This document shows, in pieces, positions 24,353 through 35,150 of a stretch of 64,000 bases of DNA. The DNA is from Ilex aquifolium. Lineage: Eukaryota; Streptophyta; Magnoliopsida; Aquifoliales; Aquifoliaceae. The stretch's first letter is position 1. Every line of letters starts with the position of its first letter. The notes below the pieces were generated by a model, which saw only the letters and a program-made list of their open reading frames with translations, had not been told where the DNA came from and searched no databases. Position numbers and translations under genes: made by a program. Location: contig OX637406.1 in assembly GCA_951799425.1 (NCBI GenBank), positions 24,856,390-24,920,389 of the forward strand, given 5' to 3'.

Positions 24353-26005
24353 TGAGTGTGGAATATTGCATATTATGCATCCAATTTGACTTGTTTTGTA
24401 GTGTATTTTTGGGAAAATGGATTCAAATTTATAATTAATGGCGACTTGTTTGATTATAGGTGATAGGTTGCATAAAGCACCCCATCAAGTGATCAAGATC
24501 AATGGGGAAGAAAAGACCTCATGACGGATGGCTCGGGAGCTCAAGGAACCAAGAATTCCAAGACAAGTGAAGAGCTACAGGTAGAAGCCATGCAAGACCT
24601 ACCGGTAGAAGACAAGCAAAGACCTACCAGTAGAAGACTCAAGAGATACCGGTAGAAGAGCCTACTGGAAATCAGCTACATGTGCCCCCTGCAAGACCTA
24701 CCGATAGAAGGGCCTACTAGAAATGAACTACTGATAGGTCAGCTACGAGCTACTGGTAGAAGATACCCAGAAATCTCAGACATTTCTTCACACGACTCCA
24801 CCAACTACGGGGGCCCACCTTTTGTCATCTAAACCATGTTCTGACATTTCTAACACCCCATTATGATCTCCTAACCCCTACATTTAGATTGGAAGCATGA
24901 GGGACTGAGGATGCAAGGGAGAGAGAGGGAGTGGTTGGAAAAGAATGGGAGGACCATGCTTTGACTGATTTTGTTTATTTTGGTGGACAACCTATCTCCA
25001 ATGACTCCAAGTCAGTCACTCATGCTAAGAGAAAGGGGGATGGACGAAAACATGAAGCTCTTACACACATTTTGGAGATTATGAATACTTTTAGAGAGAG
25101 AAGGTCCAAGGTAAAAGATGAAGTTCTATATAGAGAAAGCTGGGTTTTACATTTTCTTTCACCATTTTCATTGTAGTAAGCTCCATTTTACTTGTAATAT
25201 TTCCCCTTGCACTCTAATCTCTTTTACTTAAGTTGTAATCAAGCTTAGCTAAGTTTCTTGTAGTTTATTTCCACATTTGGGTCCTATTTCCTTTTAAGCT
25301 TTACATTTTGGGTATGAATGGCTTTTCTTTTGTAGTTAAACTTTCTTTTACATTAATACAAGTCTATGTTTGATTCCACTACTATGTCTCTCTACTTCGT
25401 GTTTGTTCTTTCTTTTATCATGTATAGCTAAACTTTTAGTTGGCTAATCCAAGAGGGATTTCCTCTTGGGGATGTGAAATCGACTCTCTTCCATTCGTCC
25501 TCATAGTATAAAGTGTTTGATTTGACTAGGTTGAGTGTGGACATGATTATGGGCTTTTGATACACCGTAGACTTGTCACGGGGTATGTTTTTGCCCAACA
25601 CAACTACATTAGTCTCTCACTTCCTACGAATCAATCAAACACCAAGACACCATTGGTTGAATGAAATGAGTCGATTTGTCATTCCCATTGGAATGACCTC
25701 TATGAATTAGTCAACATTGCTTTCTTACATATTTCTTATTCACAACTCACCAAATCACAAGATTTTCTAATTTTTATTTCTTTACAAATCACTCTTCAAG
25801 AACACTCAACCTTTCTTTCCCTAAGTAGACAACCTTGGAATACTCATTCCAAGTAAAACACAACATTGCAAGTCTCTCTACGCTTGGGGAGCACTTTTGC
25901 ACTCACACACATTTTTGTTCATCCACACACAATTTTTTCCACTTCTCGCATTGAACTCGAGGGAGAGTGACACTCGCCAACCTCTATAAGCCATATATAC
26001 ACACA
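24353..26005 (+). mobile_element. Putative LTR of the Athila-like fragment
   Basis: It starts TGATGAGTGTGGAATATTGC directly after a PPT-like AAGTTGGCGGTG and ends near ATATATACACACA, where old-A gag sequence resumes. It contains a CTACCGGTAG palindrome cluster (24,575-24,760) and a TATA-like CTATATAGAG at about 25,125. Only one LTR is present, and the 3' boundary is approximate. Confidence 0.5.
24575..24760. repeat. Palindrome cluster, CTACCGGTAG type (LTR copy)
   Basis: About eight decayed copies of CTACCGGTAG (forms such as CTACAGGTAG, CTACCAGTAG, CTACTGGTAG) are spaced by AAG-rich segments, about 365 bp upstream of the TATA-like site. Confidence 0.82.
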
Positions 26006-26039
26006 ATCGGGTTCGAGTTGGAAGTCAAGGAAACCATTC

Positions 26040-26395
26040 AAGCAATGAACAACTTCAATCCATCCTCAAACCTTCTCACTTTGGCCAAGTAATCATCGGC
26101 GAAACGTGCTAGCTCAGTGAACCTAGCCACATATTCCATCACCGTCATAGTCCCCTGCTTCAAATCCAACAATTATCAGGTTTTCGCTTGCCAAATAGCC
26201 GACATGAAGTGTTTTCCTATGAAGAGCTCACGGAATTCTCTCCAAGTCATTGCCTCTATGTTCTTTGAGACCTTTGCCCAATCCCACCATAGATGGGCCT
26301 CTCCCTCAAAGGCTGGTGATGGTTGGTTGTTGTTTAGCCCACCCCCTTGGCCGTTCCGATGTCCTTTTCCTCTATTTACCATCTATGCACACGTA
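26040..26395 (-). pseudogene. gag: gag remnant of the old A element
   Basis: The minus frame begins ATGGTAAATAGAGGAAAAGG after an acceptor-like TGCATAG and encodes EGEAHLWWDWAKVSKNIEAM, then TWREFRELFIGKHF. This aligns with [20 protein letters not shown] and the following residues of the young A Gag. A long internal piece between the N-terminus and LWWDW is deleted. The frame is broken before 26,040. Confidence 0.85.
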
Positions 26396-26671
26396 CGATA
26401 GCAATAGAGCACTAACTTCCCTCTGGTCCCACTAGTAGGATATGTGTCACCCACTAGTAGACACCCCAAACCATAAAATTTTCCATTCTTTTTTTTCTAA
26501 CCCCTAAGGTTGTGTTTTCTAAACCTAATGTCTCATTTCCATACACATAGAATCATGTAAATAATCACATATCACGCAACATGTAGCATTTCATGCACAT
26601 AACATGTAATGCACAACTAATGCAATGGCCTAGACCCATGCCCCGCAAACCCTAAGTAAATGAAGAACCTA

Positions 26672-26684
26672 GGCTCTGATAGCA
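26672..26684 (-). promoter_or_regulatory. Primer-binding site of the old A element
   Basis: The minus strand reads TGCTATCAGAGCC, one base from TGGTATCAGAGCC in the young A element, complementary to the 3' end of plant initiator-Met tRNA. It lies 3 bp from the LTR end (26,688). The substitution would weaken priming. Confidence 0.8.
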
Positions 26685-27122
26685 AGCTCTAACGCCCCAA
26701 AATCTAGGGGTCCTTTCTCAAACCCTTGATCACCCATCAACCCGCAGAAATATACCTATGAGTACCGCATATCCCGATACCACGTTGTTATACCCCATTC
26801 ACCAGGATCATAACCAAAACAAACCTTGGGCAGAGTCTCCCTTGTACCAGAGCACTACCCAACGCATATCCATCACATGACCATTCCAAGGTCTAAACCC
26901 TAGTAATTCAGCTTTTTATTATCCATTTACATAATCTGTAGGGGTCGTTCAAACAGTGAATGCCCCACAATGTTACATTTTAAAATTTTAAATTTTGGGA
27001 CGAGGTACCAGTACCTCTGATACATGGTACCGGTACCTGGGCCTTCTCTTTGCCAGGTACCGGTACCTATATACACTGGTACCGGTACCTAAGCCCACTA
27101 TTTTCTAGGTACTAGCACCTAT

Positions 27123-28168
27123 TAGGGGTGCAACTTGGGCGGGCTAACCCGATTTCAACCCGAGCCCAACCCAAAAAAATTAGGGCTTGGGCTAGGGTTT
27201 TTAATACTTGGGTTAGGCTTGGGTCAAAAAACCTCAACCCGAATTCAATTCGGGCGGGCCTCGGGTTGAGCCATCGGGTTCACGGGTTGAACCCGAATAT
27301 TAAAATCAGGCTCAACCCGATTTAATAATCAGGTTCAACCCGATTTAATATTATATAAATACATTTTTATGCTAGGGTTAATCTTAGCGCCTCCCTTAGA
27401 CCTTCACTCACTCTCCGTCTCTCACCGACTCTCACTCTCAGTCTCTCACCGACTCTTAGTCTCTCACCAAATCACCCTCAATCACCTACGCCTCCTACCT
27501 CCCTCTCGTCTTTGCCTCTCTCTCTCAGAGCAGATCAAAACAAATCTACTCTCTCAGAGCAGATCAAAGTAGATCTACTCTCTCAGAGTAGATCAGAGCA
27601 GCCTCCTTCATCTTCATCAGGTATGCATATGGCATTTGTGTTTATGCAAAGATACTCCGGAAAGAATAGACATCATACACAGTTTTTGAACATAAACATG
27701 ATGGTTCAGTTGGATTTTGTTTAATCTAGTTACACTATTTAGCCCGTCTGATCATTAAAAATTTATCCAAAGAAAGCTTTATCAAAATAATGTCGTCTTA
27801 ATGTGAAGGAATTTCTGTTAGAAACTTGGGGAATTTCTGATATATTGGCAGCAGTTGTTATGTTTGTGTTATGTTAAACTGGCAGTGTTATGTTTGTGGT
27901 TGCATTCAATCAAGTTAAACTTAAAAACTTGATTGAAGTTGTTAGTTGTTAAATTATTTGAATATTATGTAATATATGTATCAGGTTGAGAACATTAACC
28001 CGAAATCAGCCCGAAATCATTAACCCGAATTCAACACTAGCCCGCCCGAATTAAACTCGTGTAGTGCTTGGGTTGAGTTTATCAACCTGAGGTAGGGTTA
28101 GGGTTGAAGATTATATACCTAGGGTTGGGTTAGGGTTGACTGTCCAACCCGCCCGAGTTGCACCCGTA
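27123..28168. mobile_element. Non-autonomous hAT-type element, copy 1
   Basis: The termini are TAGGGGTGCAACTTGGGCGGG-like (left) and, reversed, TACGGGTGCAACTCGGGCGGG-like (right). They form an inverted repeat of about 20 bp with an exact 8-bp duplication, GCACCTAT, at 27,115-27,122 and 28,169-28,176. An 8-bp TSD and TAGGGGTG ends are the hAT signature. Subterminal AACCCGA/TCGGGTT motifs abound. It is 1046 bp. A CT-rich stretch near 27,400-27,540 is the only internal feature, and no transposase is present. Confidence 0.9.
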
Positions 28169-28440
28169 GCACCTATGTGTCTTGGTATCGGTACTTGAGC
28201 CCACTGGCCTCGAGGTACCAGTACCTGGTGCCTAGGTACTGGTACCTGAGCCCACTGGAATCTAGGTATTAGTGTCTATAGGTTTAGGTACCAGTACCTG
28301 GGTCATCCGACAACGTGGTACCGGTACTTAATCACTTAGGTACCTAAGCCTAGATTTTCCCCAAATCTTTCCAATCTTCAACTCTAAACAATTCAAACTC
28401 ATACCATAGTCATCCATTCATTCATTTACATGAAAAACAT

Positions 28441-30906
28441 TGTGACGCCCCAAAATTCGGGGGTCCGTTGATTACCCATCAACCCACGGAATACCCGTGA
28501 ATACCGAGTAACTCGATATCGCGCCATTATGCCCCATTTATCGGGGTCCATAATTGAACAAAAATCGGGCAAAGTCTCCTTTGTACGGGGAGCTCTACCC
28601 AAAACCCAACATGTGCAATATACATTCACATGACCCATCCGAGGCCCAATATAAAACAATGACCGCACCGGGTCCATTTATGAGTAAACATTGACCACAC
28701 CGGGTCCATTTATCCATACTCATATAATTACATGCAAGGTTAGATTAAAAATAGTCCATAAATATGAAGTTTTGAGAAAACCTACCCAAACTCATATCAA
28801 ACTCATACATCAGGAAATTTACATTCAAAACAGTCCATATGAGTCCTATTACGACTATTTCCAAATATTTACATGCTCAAAAATCATAATTTTTACGATA
28901 ATTTTACAAGGACTCAAAATAAAGCCACATCTCGGCTTTTCTTCCTCCTTAAGTGTCCGAGTGAGTGCCGTCCGTCGGCGTAAAACCCGCACCTGAAATG
29001 TTTTCCCGTATAGGGTGAGCAACGCTCAATAGAGTATCCCCTACAAAGGCTACTCCTCACCCTAGATGCATATGCAATGTTTACATACAACATTCATCCA
29101 TAACAACATTCCAAACAAGAATATGCAACTCTATGTTGGAATTTTACCATGTCATGCCATGGAATGAGATGAGACTTACTCATGCATCTTAACCCGAGTG
29201 CTCACTGACTCCCACAACACAATACAATGCACTTGTGCAATGAAACCGTCAATTGACGAAAAATTCATCCAATGATCGTTTGAAATAAAAGTCATGTGCT
29301 TGTAAAACCAAATCACTGTTGGATGTTACTCATTGAATGAGTATTTTGTATAAATCAAAATCTTGTGTCTTATTGGGCAACGGATTTTGGAATTACACCG
29401 CCAGCTCCGTATGCCTAATTCACTTTTTTGGACTTGCACCGACGGAAGTGAATAAACCAATAACCGGGTTTTGCACCCGAGGGAGAGTCTAGCCCTACTT
29501 GCTATACCCGACACAAGTTTTTCCATGCATGTAACCGTGCGACTCAGTAAGATCTTCAATCCCACTTTCCCGAGCCCACCCTTCAACCACCAAGTATGAT
29601 GTTTGAATAAACCATACCCACACACACACACACCCACACTCATGCCTAAGCCCATGAATGTGATGCCTCCGTGCAAATGCAATGTAATGTACCATCGCAT
29701 ATCAATGTCATGTCTCATATGTAATGAATGTCATATGGACAACTTAAACCACATATCAACATGGTCAAGGCAATATATGTGTAATGCACATAATTACCAC
29801 AATTTAGCATGATGCTAATACATTAACAACATGTATTAATACACAACTACAACATCCTCAAGCATGGCATAGCACAGTCCATTCACAAAGACACATTATA
29901 AACACATATCGACATTTTATCTAACAACAAAAACCAAGCATGTCGTTACATAATCAAGCAATGACACACTTAATTCTCAAGGCATAATGTAAACGTATAA
30001 CATGCCCACAAAACAGCCCCAAAACAGGCCACAAAACATGCCACATAGCAGCCCCCAAAATAGGCCACAAATCAGCCCCTAAACAGGCCACATAGCAGCC
30101 CCAAAACAGGCCACAAAACTGCCCCTAAACAGGCCATAATTCCAACCCAAAATAGCCCACAATTTCAACACCAAAGGATAGGAATAAAACCAAAGTAGGA
30201 GGAACCCTACCTCTTTGTGCGTAAATCACCCGAAGGAAGCTTCAAGAACACTTCCCAAGCCCAAAACTTTGATCTCTCCAAAATCCTTTTTTTGGACCTT
30301 CGGTGAAATTAGTTCTTTTTGGTACGTACGCGTAGCCCTCGTCGAGGAGATGAACTTTAACTCTTGGCTCAACGAATTCCGACCGACGGAACTCCAGGAA
30401 TCGAAGGAGAAAGTTTGAAGATTGATTTTTTTCTTCTTCTCTTCTCTCCCAAACGTGTGAGGCTGAACAAATGGAGATATTTTCTCCAAAAAATCTGATT
30501 TAAGTCACTATTTATAATTTTAATTGTGCGGTCCACGTCGCACCGCATATTTTCTACTTTCGGGTCTGTTTTTCGTCCCGAAACGTTTCATTACATCCCG
30601 GTTTAAGTTCAAATTAATTTTATTTGAACTTTAATCCAATTCTAAGGAAATTTTATAAAATTTATTTGTGGGGACCGTTGTGAGGTCAGCCGCCACCCAG
30701 TCGCCTCGAAATACGTGTAAAATCCGACTATCTCGGAATTCGATAAAATTTGACAGGGTAACTAGATTTCGCGATACGAATCTAACGGCGAAGTCCGTTG
30801 TGTCATCCGAGCTCTAGAAATGTGAGTATTTTAAATACGTATTATAGTGATAAATTACCGTTTTGCCCTTTTTTCAGAAAAAGTTCAAATTTACCCGGGT
30901 TTTACA
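28441..30906 (-). mobile_element. Solo LTR, family A copy 6
   Basis: It begins TGTGACGCCCC and ends CGGGTTTTACA. It is flanked by an exact AACAT at 28,436-28,440 and 30,907-30,911. Minus orientation, 2466 bp, inserted in another A LTR. The uninterrupted site in LTR 17,494-20,217 confirms the junction. The conserved leader block (30,226-30,489, minus) and donor-like GTAGGG are present. Confidence 0.93.
29999..30140. repeat. Minisatellite in LTR A6
   Basis: About six to seven degenerate units of roughly 20 bp built on CAGCCCCAAAACAGGCCACA. It is absent from the matching place in the other A LTRs that I compared, so it appears to be a copy-specific expansion just upstream (plus coordinates) of the leader block. 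Confidence 0.75.
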
Positions 30907-31137
30907 AACATTGTCCAAAAGAGTTCATTACATGTCTCCTTTATAGAATTTTACTAGTTGAACACAAATCACAAATTTGATTACAAAAATAAAATTCCCC
31001 AAAAAGCCATAATCCGGCTCCTTCATCAACAAGAACCCAAGTGAGGGTCATCCACTGACGCTTGTCCTGCACTTGAAATGTATTTCCCATAAAGGATGAG
31101 TCACACTCAATAGGGAATCTCCTAATGAGGCTACTCA

Positions 31138-31840
31138 CATATTTAACTGTTCAATTGTTTGGCTTATTTTTTAATTTTAGTTTATGGGTTGTCTGTGTTT
31201 CTGTGTGGATCTACAAAAACAAAGATGTCATGATTTGGGTGATTTAGATCAAGCTCTTTTTCTTTACCTTGATGGGCAAACCCCCTCAACAGTCCAATAA
31301 TAAAGACATGGGTTCTCATTCTCTCTGTCTCTCTTTCTCTCCCACAGGGCTTGTTCTCTGTAACTACAATTTTATATTCAAGTAGAAAATGTTGGTCATA
31401 GTGACGTTTTTAATTAAAGATGTCAGTCCAACAAACATTTTTTAAATCAAAAAACGTAAGTTGGACTAACGTTTTTAAAACTATTTGGGTTTGGAAAATA
31501 GTTTTAAAACTACTTGAATTTGGGATTAATTTTTCTAAACCATATGGGTTTGGTAAAAAGCTCTTGCTCAATGTGCTAACGCAGATCACATCTCATATAA
31601 AACAATTATGGAAATAGAAGAATAAAAAAAAGTTAATACAGTAGTATATGTTGAATCAATACCTTTAGCTTGGCAACGCACAAAAAAATCATGTGTGAGA
31701 GACAGTAACATAGAGGGAAATTCTATGAAATGAACCACAAGGGTCGATAAGAGAGAGACCCATGTGATTTGTGTATGAAATAAATATAGTGAGTTTGATA
31801 ATAAGTTCCCTACATATTCTTAGCAAACACATAGAGCTTC
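31138..31840. other. Unassigned interval left of the B element
   Basis: No protein motif or LTR end is visible. A CT-rich run lies at 31,318-31,347. At about 31,468-31,555 three imperfect copies of TTTTAAAACTA(C)TTGGGTTTGG occur. GCTTC at 31,836-31,840 is the left TSD of the B element. It may be a remnant of the copia-like LTR on the far side of the old A element, but I could not show this. Confidence 0.4.
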
Positions 31841-33423
31841 TGTAACGCCCCAAAATCCCCTTTGGATGGTATTAATATTTAAAACCATTCACATCATGAG
31901 AGCAACTAATAAAATCCATAAATAAATAAAATTTCATTCATCATCCATAATATCTACAACATCATCCAAAAGAATATGACAAACCATGGCCATTACATAT
32001 CAAAATAATATGTCAAATTATGGCAATTACGCCCAAAAGAATATGCCAAACTATTATCTCGCAGCGGAATAAGGAAAATATTTACATGAACATTATCTCA
32101 AAATGAATCTCCTAGTCTAGAACATAACAAGAACAATTCTAGACATCTCCATCCGGATCCACATGCCCATCCACTTGAGCTTCCCAAAGTACCTGCTCGT
32201 CCACTCCGAGCTCTTCCTCTAAACCAAAATCTGAAAAGAATGTTGTTTGTAGGGGGGTGAGCACTAAGCTCTGTAGGAAAATCCTCTCAAACTCGAACAG
32301 GTTTTGAAAACATATAAAAAAGGTAGGTCTCATTTCACAAATATCATATATAACTTTTGACATAAAACATTGACATTTCAACGGATCTCCAGTTTACGCA
32401 ACAACAATAAATTAAATAAAGAAGTAAAACCAATTCCCAACAATAAGCAATTTCCAACCATAAACCATTTCCAACAAGTTCTTGTAATAAACCATTTCCA
32501 CAACAATACACAATAGCCCACAATTTGTACCATTTCCCACCATATATCTCAAAACACAATTTGTATCTCAGGTATGATGTATAACATCGCATGAATAAAC
32601 ACATCGAGAATATCCTGACCCACACACACACACCCAATCCTCGCAAGGATATACAACTTTAGGAAGTGCGTATACCAACACATCAGCAGGGACGATCCAA
32701 CCCAGGAATAGTATACTAACCCTCAGCCTCGGTACCACGTGAGCGAATAGTAGTTTGGTCCTCGCAAGGCACCAACCCCACTACGAGTGATAGGGAACTT
32801 TCAAACCCACACGGAGTAAGAAACGCATCTGACCCACTTTACGATACTCGGTCAACGGCCACCCATGGTCATCCAAACATTCACAAGCGATACAATACAA
32901 ATCCATTTCCTCAAATCACAAGCAAATCCAAAAATCCCCAAATTTCACATGTGTTATTCCAATATAACAATTTAAGAAAATATGCAAGAGATCATCAAAA
33001 ATATCATTTTATTGTTCAATATAGAGCACTAGAGTTTTGAAATCAAGAAAAAATGAATATTGAGAGAAAAATCCATTTTTCTTGAAAACTAGGGTTTTCA
33101 AGACAAGAAGAAGATATTTCATGGCTATCCAACCATAGCTTCCTTCAAAACATGGTAATATTTGCCAGAGTATCAAGAAATAATGATTCCATAACATATG
33201 CCTAAGATTTCAAAACATATACATATATAAGTCCTAGCCTCAATGAACAAGAGTGAGAAGAAACCCCTACCTTGCTTCCTTAGTGTTCTTGAAAAACTAG
33301 AAGATTTGATCCACTTCAATGTGAAGATCCCTCTTGATCTTGTGTTTCTCCCTCTCTTTCTTCCTTTCTAAGACTCTCTAGGGTTGGAAATGGTGAAATG
33401 AAGCAAAGAGAGGCGTCCTTATG

Positions 33424-33431
33424 TATTTATA
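33424..33431 (-). promoter_or_regulatory. TATA box of LTR B3
   Basis: TATTTATA (sense TATAAATA, context CCCTATAAATACATAAGG). The palindrome cluster begins 53 bp upstream. This promoter segment is deleted from the 5' LTR of the same element. Confidence 0.75.
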
Positions 33432-33483
33432 GGGTGAGAAAAGAGTTCAATTGGCGTAAATCTGATACTCTGATGCATAACTC

Positions 33484-33634
33484 ACGTTCGAATGTCATTG
33501 GCGTTCAAACGTTAGTTGCTCCCAGTACTTTTATTTTTTTTTCATCAGACAAAAGTACTGAAACGAACGGTGTCGTTCGAACGGACTTTCACGTTCGAAC
33601 GGTGTCGTTCGAACGGACTTTCACATTCGAACGG
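33484..33634. repeat. Palindrome cluster, CGTTCGAACG type (LTR B3)
   Basis: Copies include ACGTTCGAATGT, GCGTTCAAACGT, two CGTTCGAACGGAC and ACGTTCGAACGG. The slot is that of the TACCGGTA-type clusters in B1 and B2, but the palindrome core is TTCGAA, the type otherwise seen in family C. Confidence 0.9.
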
Positions 33635-34146
33635 ACTCCCTGTTTCAGCTGAAACTTTCAGTGAAGTTTTGGCCTATTTAGAGGTCGATTTGAAAAAATT
33701 TCGTGAAAACGCTTTTGTAGCCCTGGAAGTCTAGTGTGTACTGTAAAAATTTCAGCTGAAACGTACATCAGGGTAAAAAGTTATGGTCTAAATACTAAGT
33801 GTCAAAATCCTTCCTACCCAAATTCTATCTAAAATGTGTTTTAATTCCGAAATACTTCCTAACTTCTAATACACCCCATATTATCTCTTCCAATGTTTCT
33901 CGACCTTCCGGATTCAATGGAGACCTTATTTTGACCTAAAAATATTTAGAAACTTACTTAATCACTGTTCTCATGGTTAAACATATTCAAAACTAAGTTT
34001 GACTCAAAAGTCAATTCGTCCGAAACTCAAACTTCATGCTCAATCTTTCACCAATGATTCTAAGTTTCTGTCATTCATTTTATTCATCTTAGGAGAACTC
34101 TTAAGATAATAGTATCCTTATTTAATTTTTAATACGGGGTCTTACA

Positions 34147-34166
34147 ATTCACCCCCTAAAAGAAAG
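34147..34166 (-). promoter_or_regulatory. Polypurine tract of the B element
   Basis: Minus strand CTTTCTTTTAGGGGGTGAAT ends directly at the 3' LTR start (TGTAAGACCCC). The preceding CGAGGACGAAA resembles the sequence before the PPT in the A element (AGGGACGAAATTC). Confidence 0.8.
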
Positions 34167-34712
34167 TTTCGTCCTCGAAACTTAATCATCAAGTTAGTCT
34201 ATCTAATTATAATTAACCACAACGTCACAACGCATATTAATCCCTTAAGCATGAAGTCCAATATCATAATGGAATATCATACTCTAAATTTTAAATCCAT
34301 CCTTTCCGCTTATTACATCATTCTAGTTACTTAAAGTCCCGAAGATTACATTCTTTCACTAGCATTCATTTATCATCTACATTCTGAATAATTTTATACA
34401 ATTGTTTCAACTAATTTATTATCATGTATAACTACTAGATTATAATACTTAATTGTCTACTCATCAAATATCACCACTCTTTTGAATTTCACCAATTCTT
34501 TCATTAAACCGCATGTTTGCTTCTTACATGTAGCTTATTTATAAGCATATAAAAACAACTCAAATGCAATCCACTAATAGGGTTACTCATCTTTCCTATA
34601 CTAAAATCATGGTGTAACCCAAAATTTAGTAATGACATAACATTAAAAATTTTCTCGATTATTGAAATAGATACAACATTCTTAATGACTTTGTCTCTCA
34701 CTAACCAAGAGG
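34167..34712 (-). other. Interior of the B element, 3' portion
   Basis: AT-rich and non-coding, with no conserved ORF. It is separated from the rest of the interior by the young A element. Confidence 0.7.
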
Positions 34713-35106
34713 AATTCTGTAAAACCCGGGAAATTTAAACTTTTTTCCAAAAAAGGGCAAAATAGTAATTTGTCACTATAATGCGTATTTAAAATACTCA
34801 TGTTCTAGACCTCGGATGAGTAAACGGAGTTCGCCGTTGGATTCGTATCGCGGAAACGAGTCACCTTGTCAAATTTCGTCGAATTCCGAAATAGTCGGAT
34901 TTTGCACGTCGTTCGAGGCGACTGCGTGGCGATTTACCTTACGAACGTCCCCATAAATAAATATTATAAAATTTCCTTAAAATGAAGTTAAAGTTCAAAT
35001 AAAATTAATTTGAACTTAAACCGGGATCAAATAAATCGTTTCGGGACTAAATCGGACCCGATTAAGCGAGGGACACGTGGCGCGACGTGGGCCGAGTATT
35101 TAAAAC

Positions 35107-35115
35107 TATAAATAG
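35107..35115 (+). promoter_or_regulatory. TATA box, 5' LTR of young A
   Basis: TATAAATAG within TTTAAAACTATAAATAGGGG. It is the only good TATA element ahead of the leader. The same motif is at 42,568-42,576 in the 3' LTR. Confidence 0.75.
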
Positions 35116-35150
35116 GGGTAAATATCTAGAAAATCAGATTTTTTCTTCCC

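Larger units (their letters stand above)
20311..26005 (+). mobile_element. Athila-like gypsy fragment (post-pol region, ORF3, 3' LTR)
   Basis: The left part begins TGCATTGAGGACAATGTC and then AAGTTGGGGGG, resembling the region after pol in Athila-type elements. About 2.3 kb later comes a decayed ORF (22.6-24.04 kb), then a PPT-like AAGTTGGCGGTG and a putative LTR. The gag, RT and integrase are absent, so it is 5'-truncated. It is inserted in, or joined to, the old A element in opposite orientation. Family assignment is from gene order and motif recall, not a search. Confidence 0.55.
17494..31137 (-). mobile_element. Old family A gypsy element, internally deleted and nested
   Basis: On the minus strand, a 5' LTR (26,688-31,137, truncated) is followed by a primer-binding site and gag remnant (26.0-26.7 kb). 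A 3' LTR (17,494-20,217) is preceded by a PPT at 20,218. Nearly all of pol is missing. In its place is an Athila-like fragment of opposite orientation at about 20,311-26,005. The left flank is ACTTC (17,489-17,493), but the right flank is lost through truncation, so its TSD cannot be checked. Confidence 0.8.
26688..31137 (-). mobile_element. 5' LTR of the old A element, truncated and interrupted
   Basis: Homologous to the LTR at 17,494-20,217, starting TCTAACGCCCC (mutated TGTAACG type) and ending abruptly near GAGGCTACTCAC at 31,137. That corresponds to about 18,435 in the partner, so the sense-start half is lost. It contains an hAT-type element (27,123-28,168) and solo LTR A6 (28,441-30,906). 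Confidence 0.85.
31841..34146 (-). mobile_element. 3' LTR of the B element (B3)
   Basis: It begins TGTAACGCCCC and ends GGGGTCTTACA. It is 2306 bp. It contains the TATA box (33,424-33,431), a palindrome cluster (33,484-33,634) and the conserved block around TTTAGAGGTCGATTTG. Confidence 0.9.

Noticed and set aside
27369..27724. Two Ser/Leu/Arg-rich ORFs in the hAT-type element
   Set aside because: They come from a CT-rich low-complexity tract, with no transposase motif. The second copy near 63.7 kb reads the tract in the other direction.
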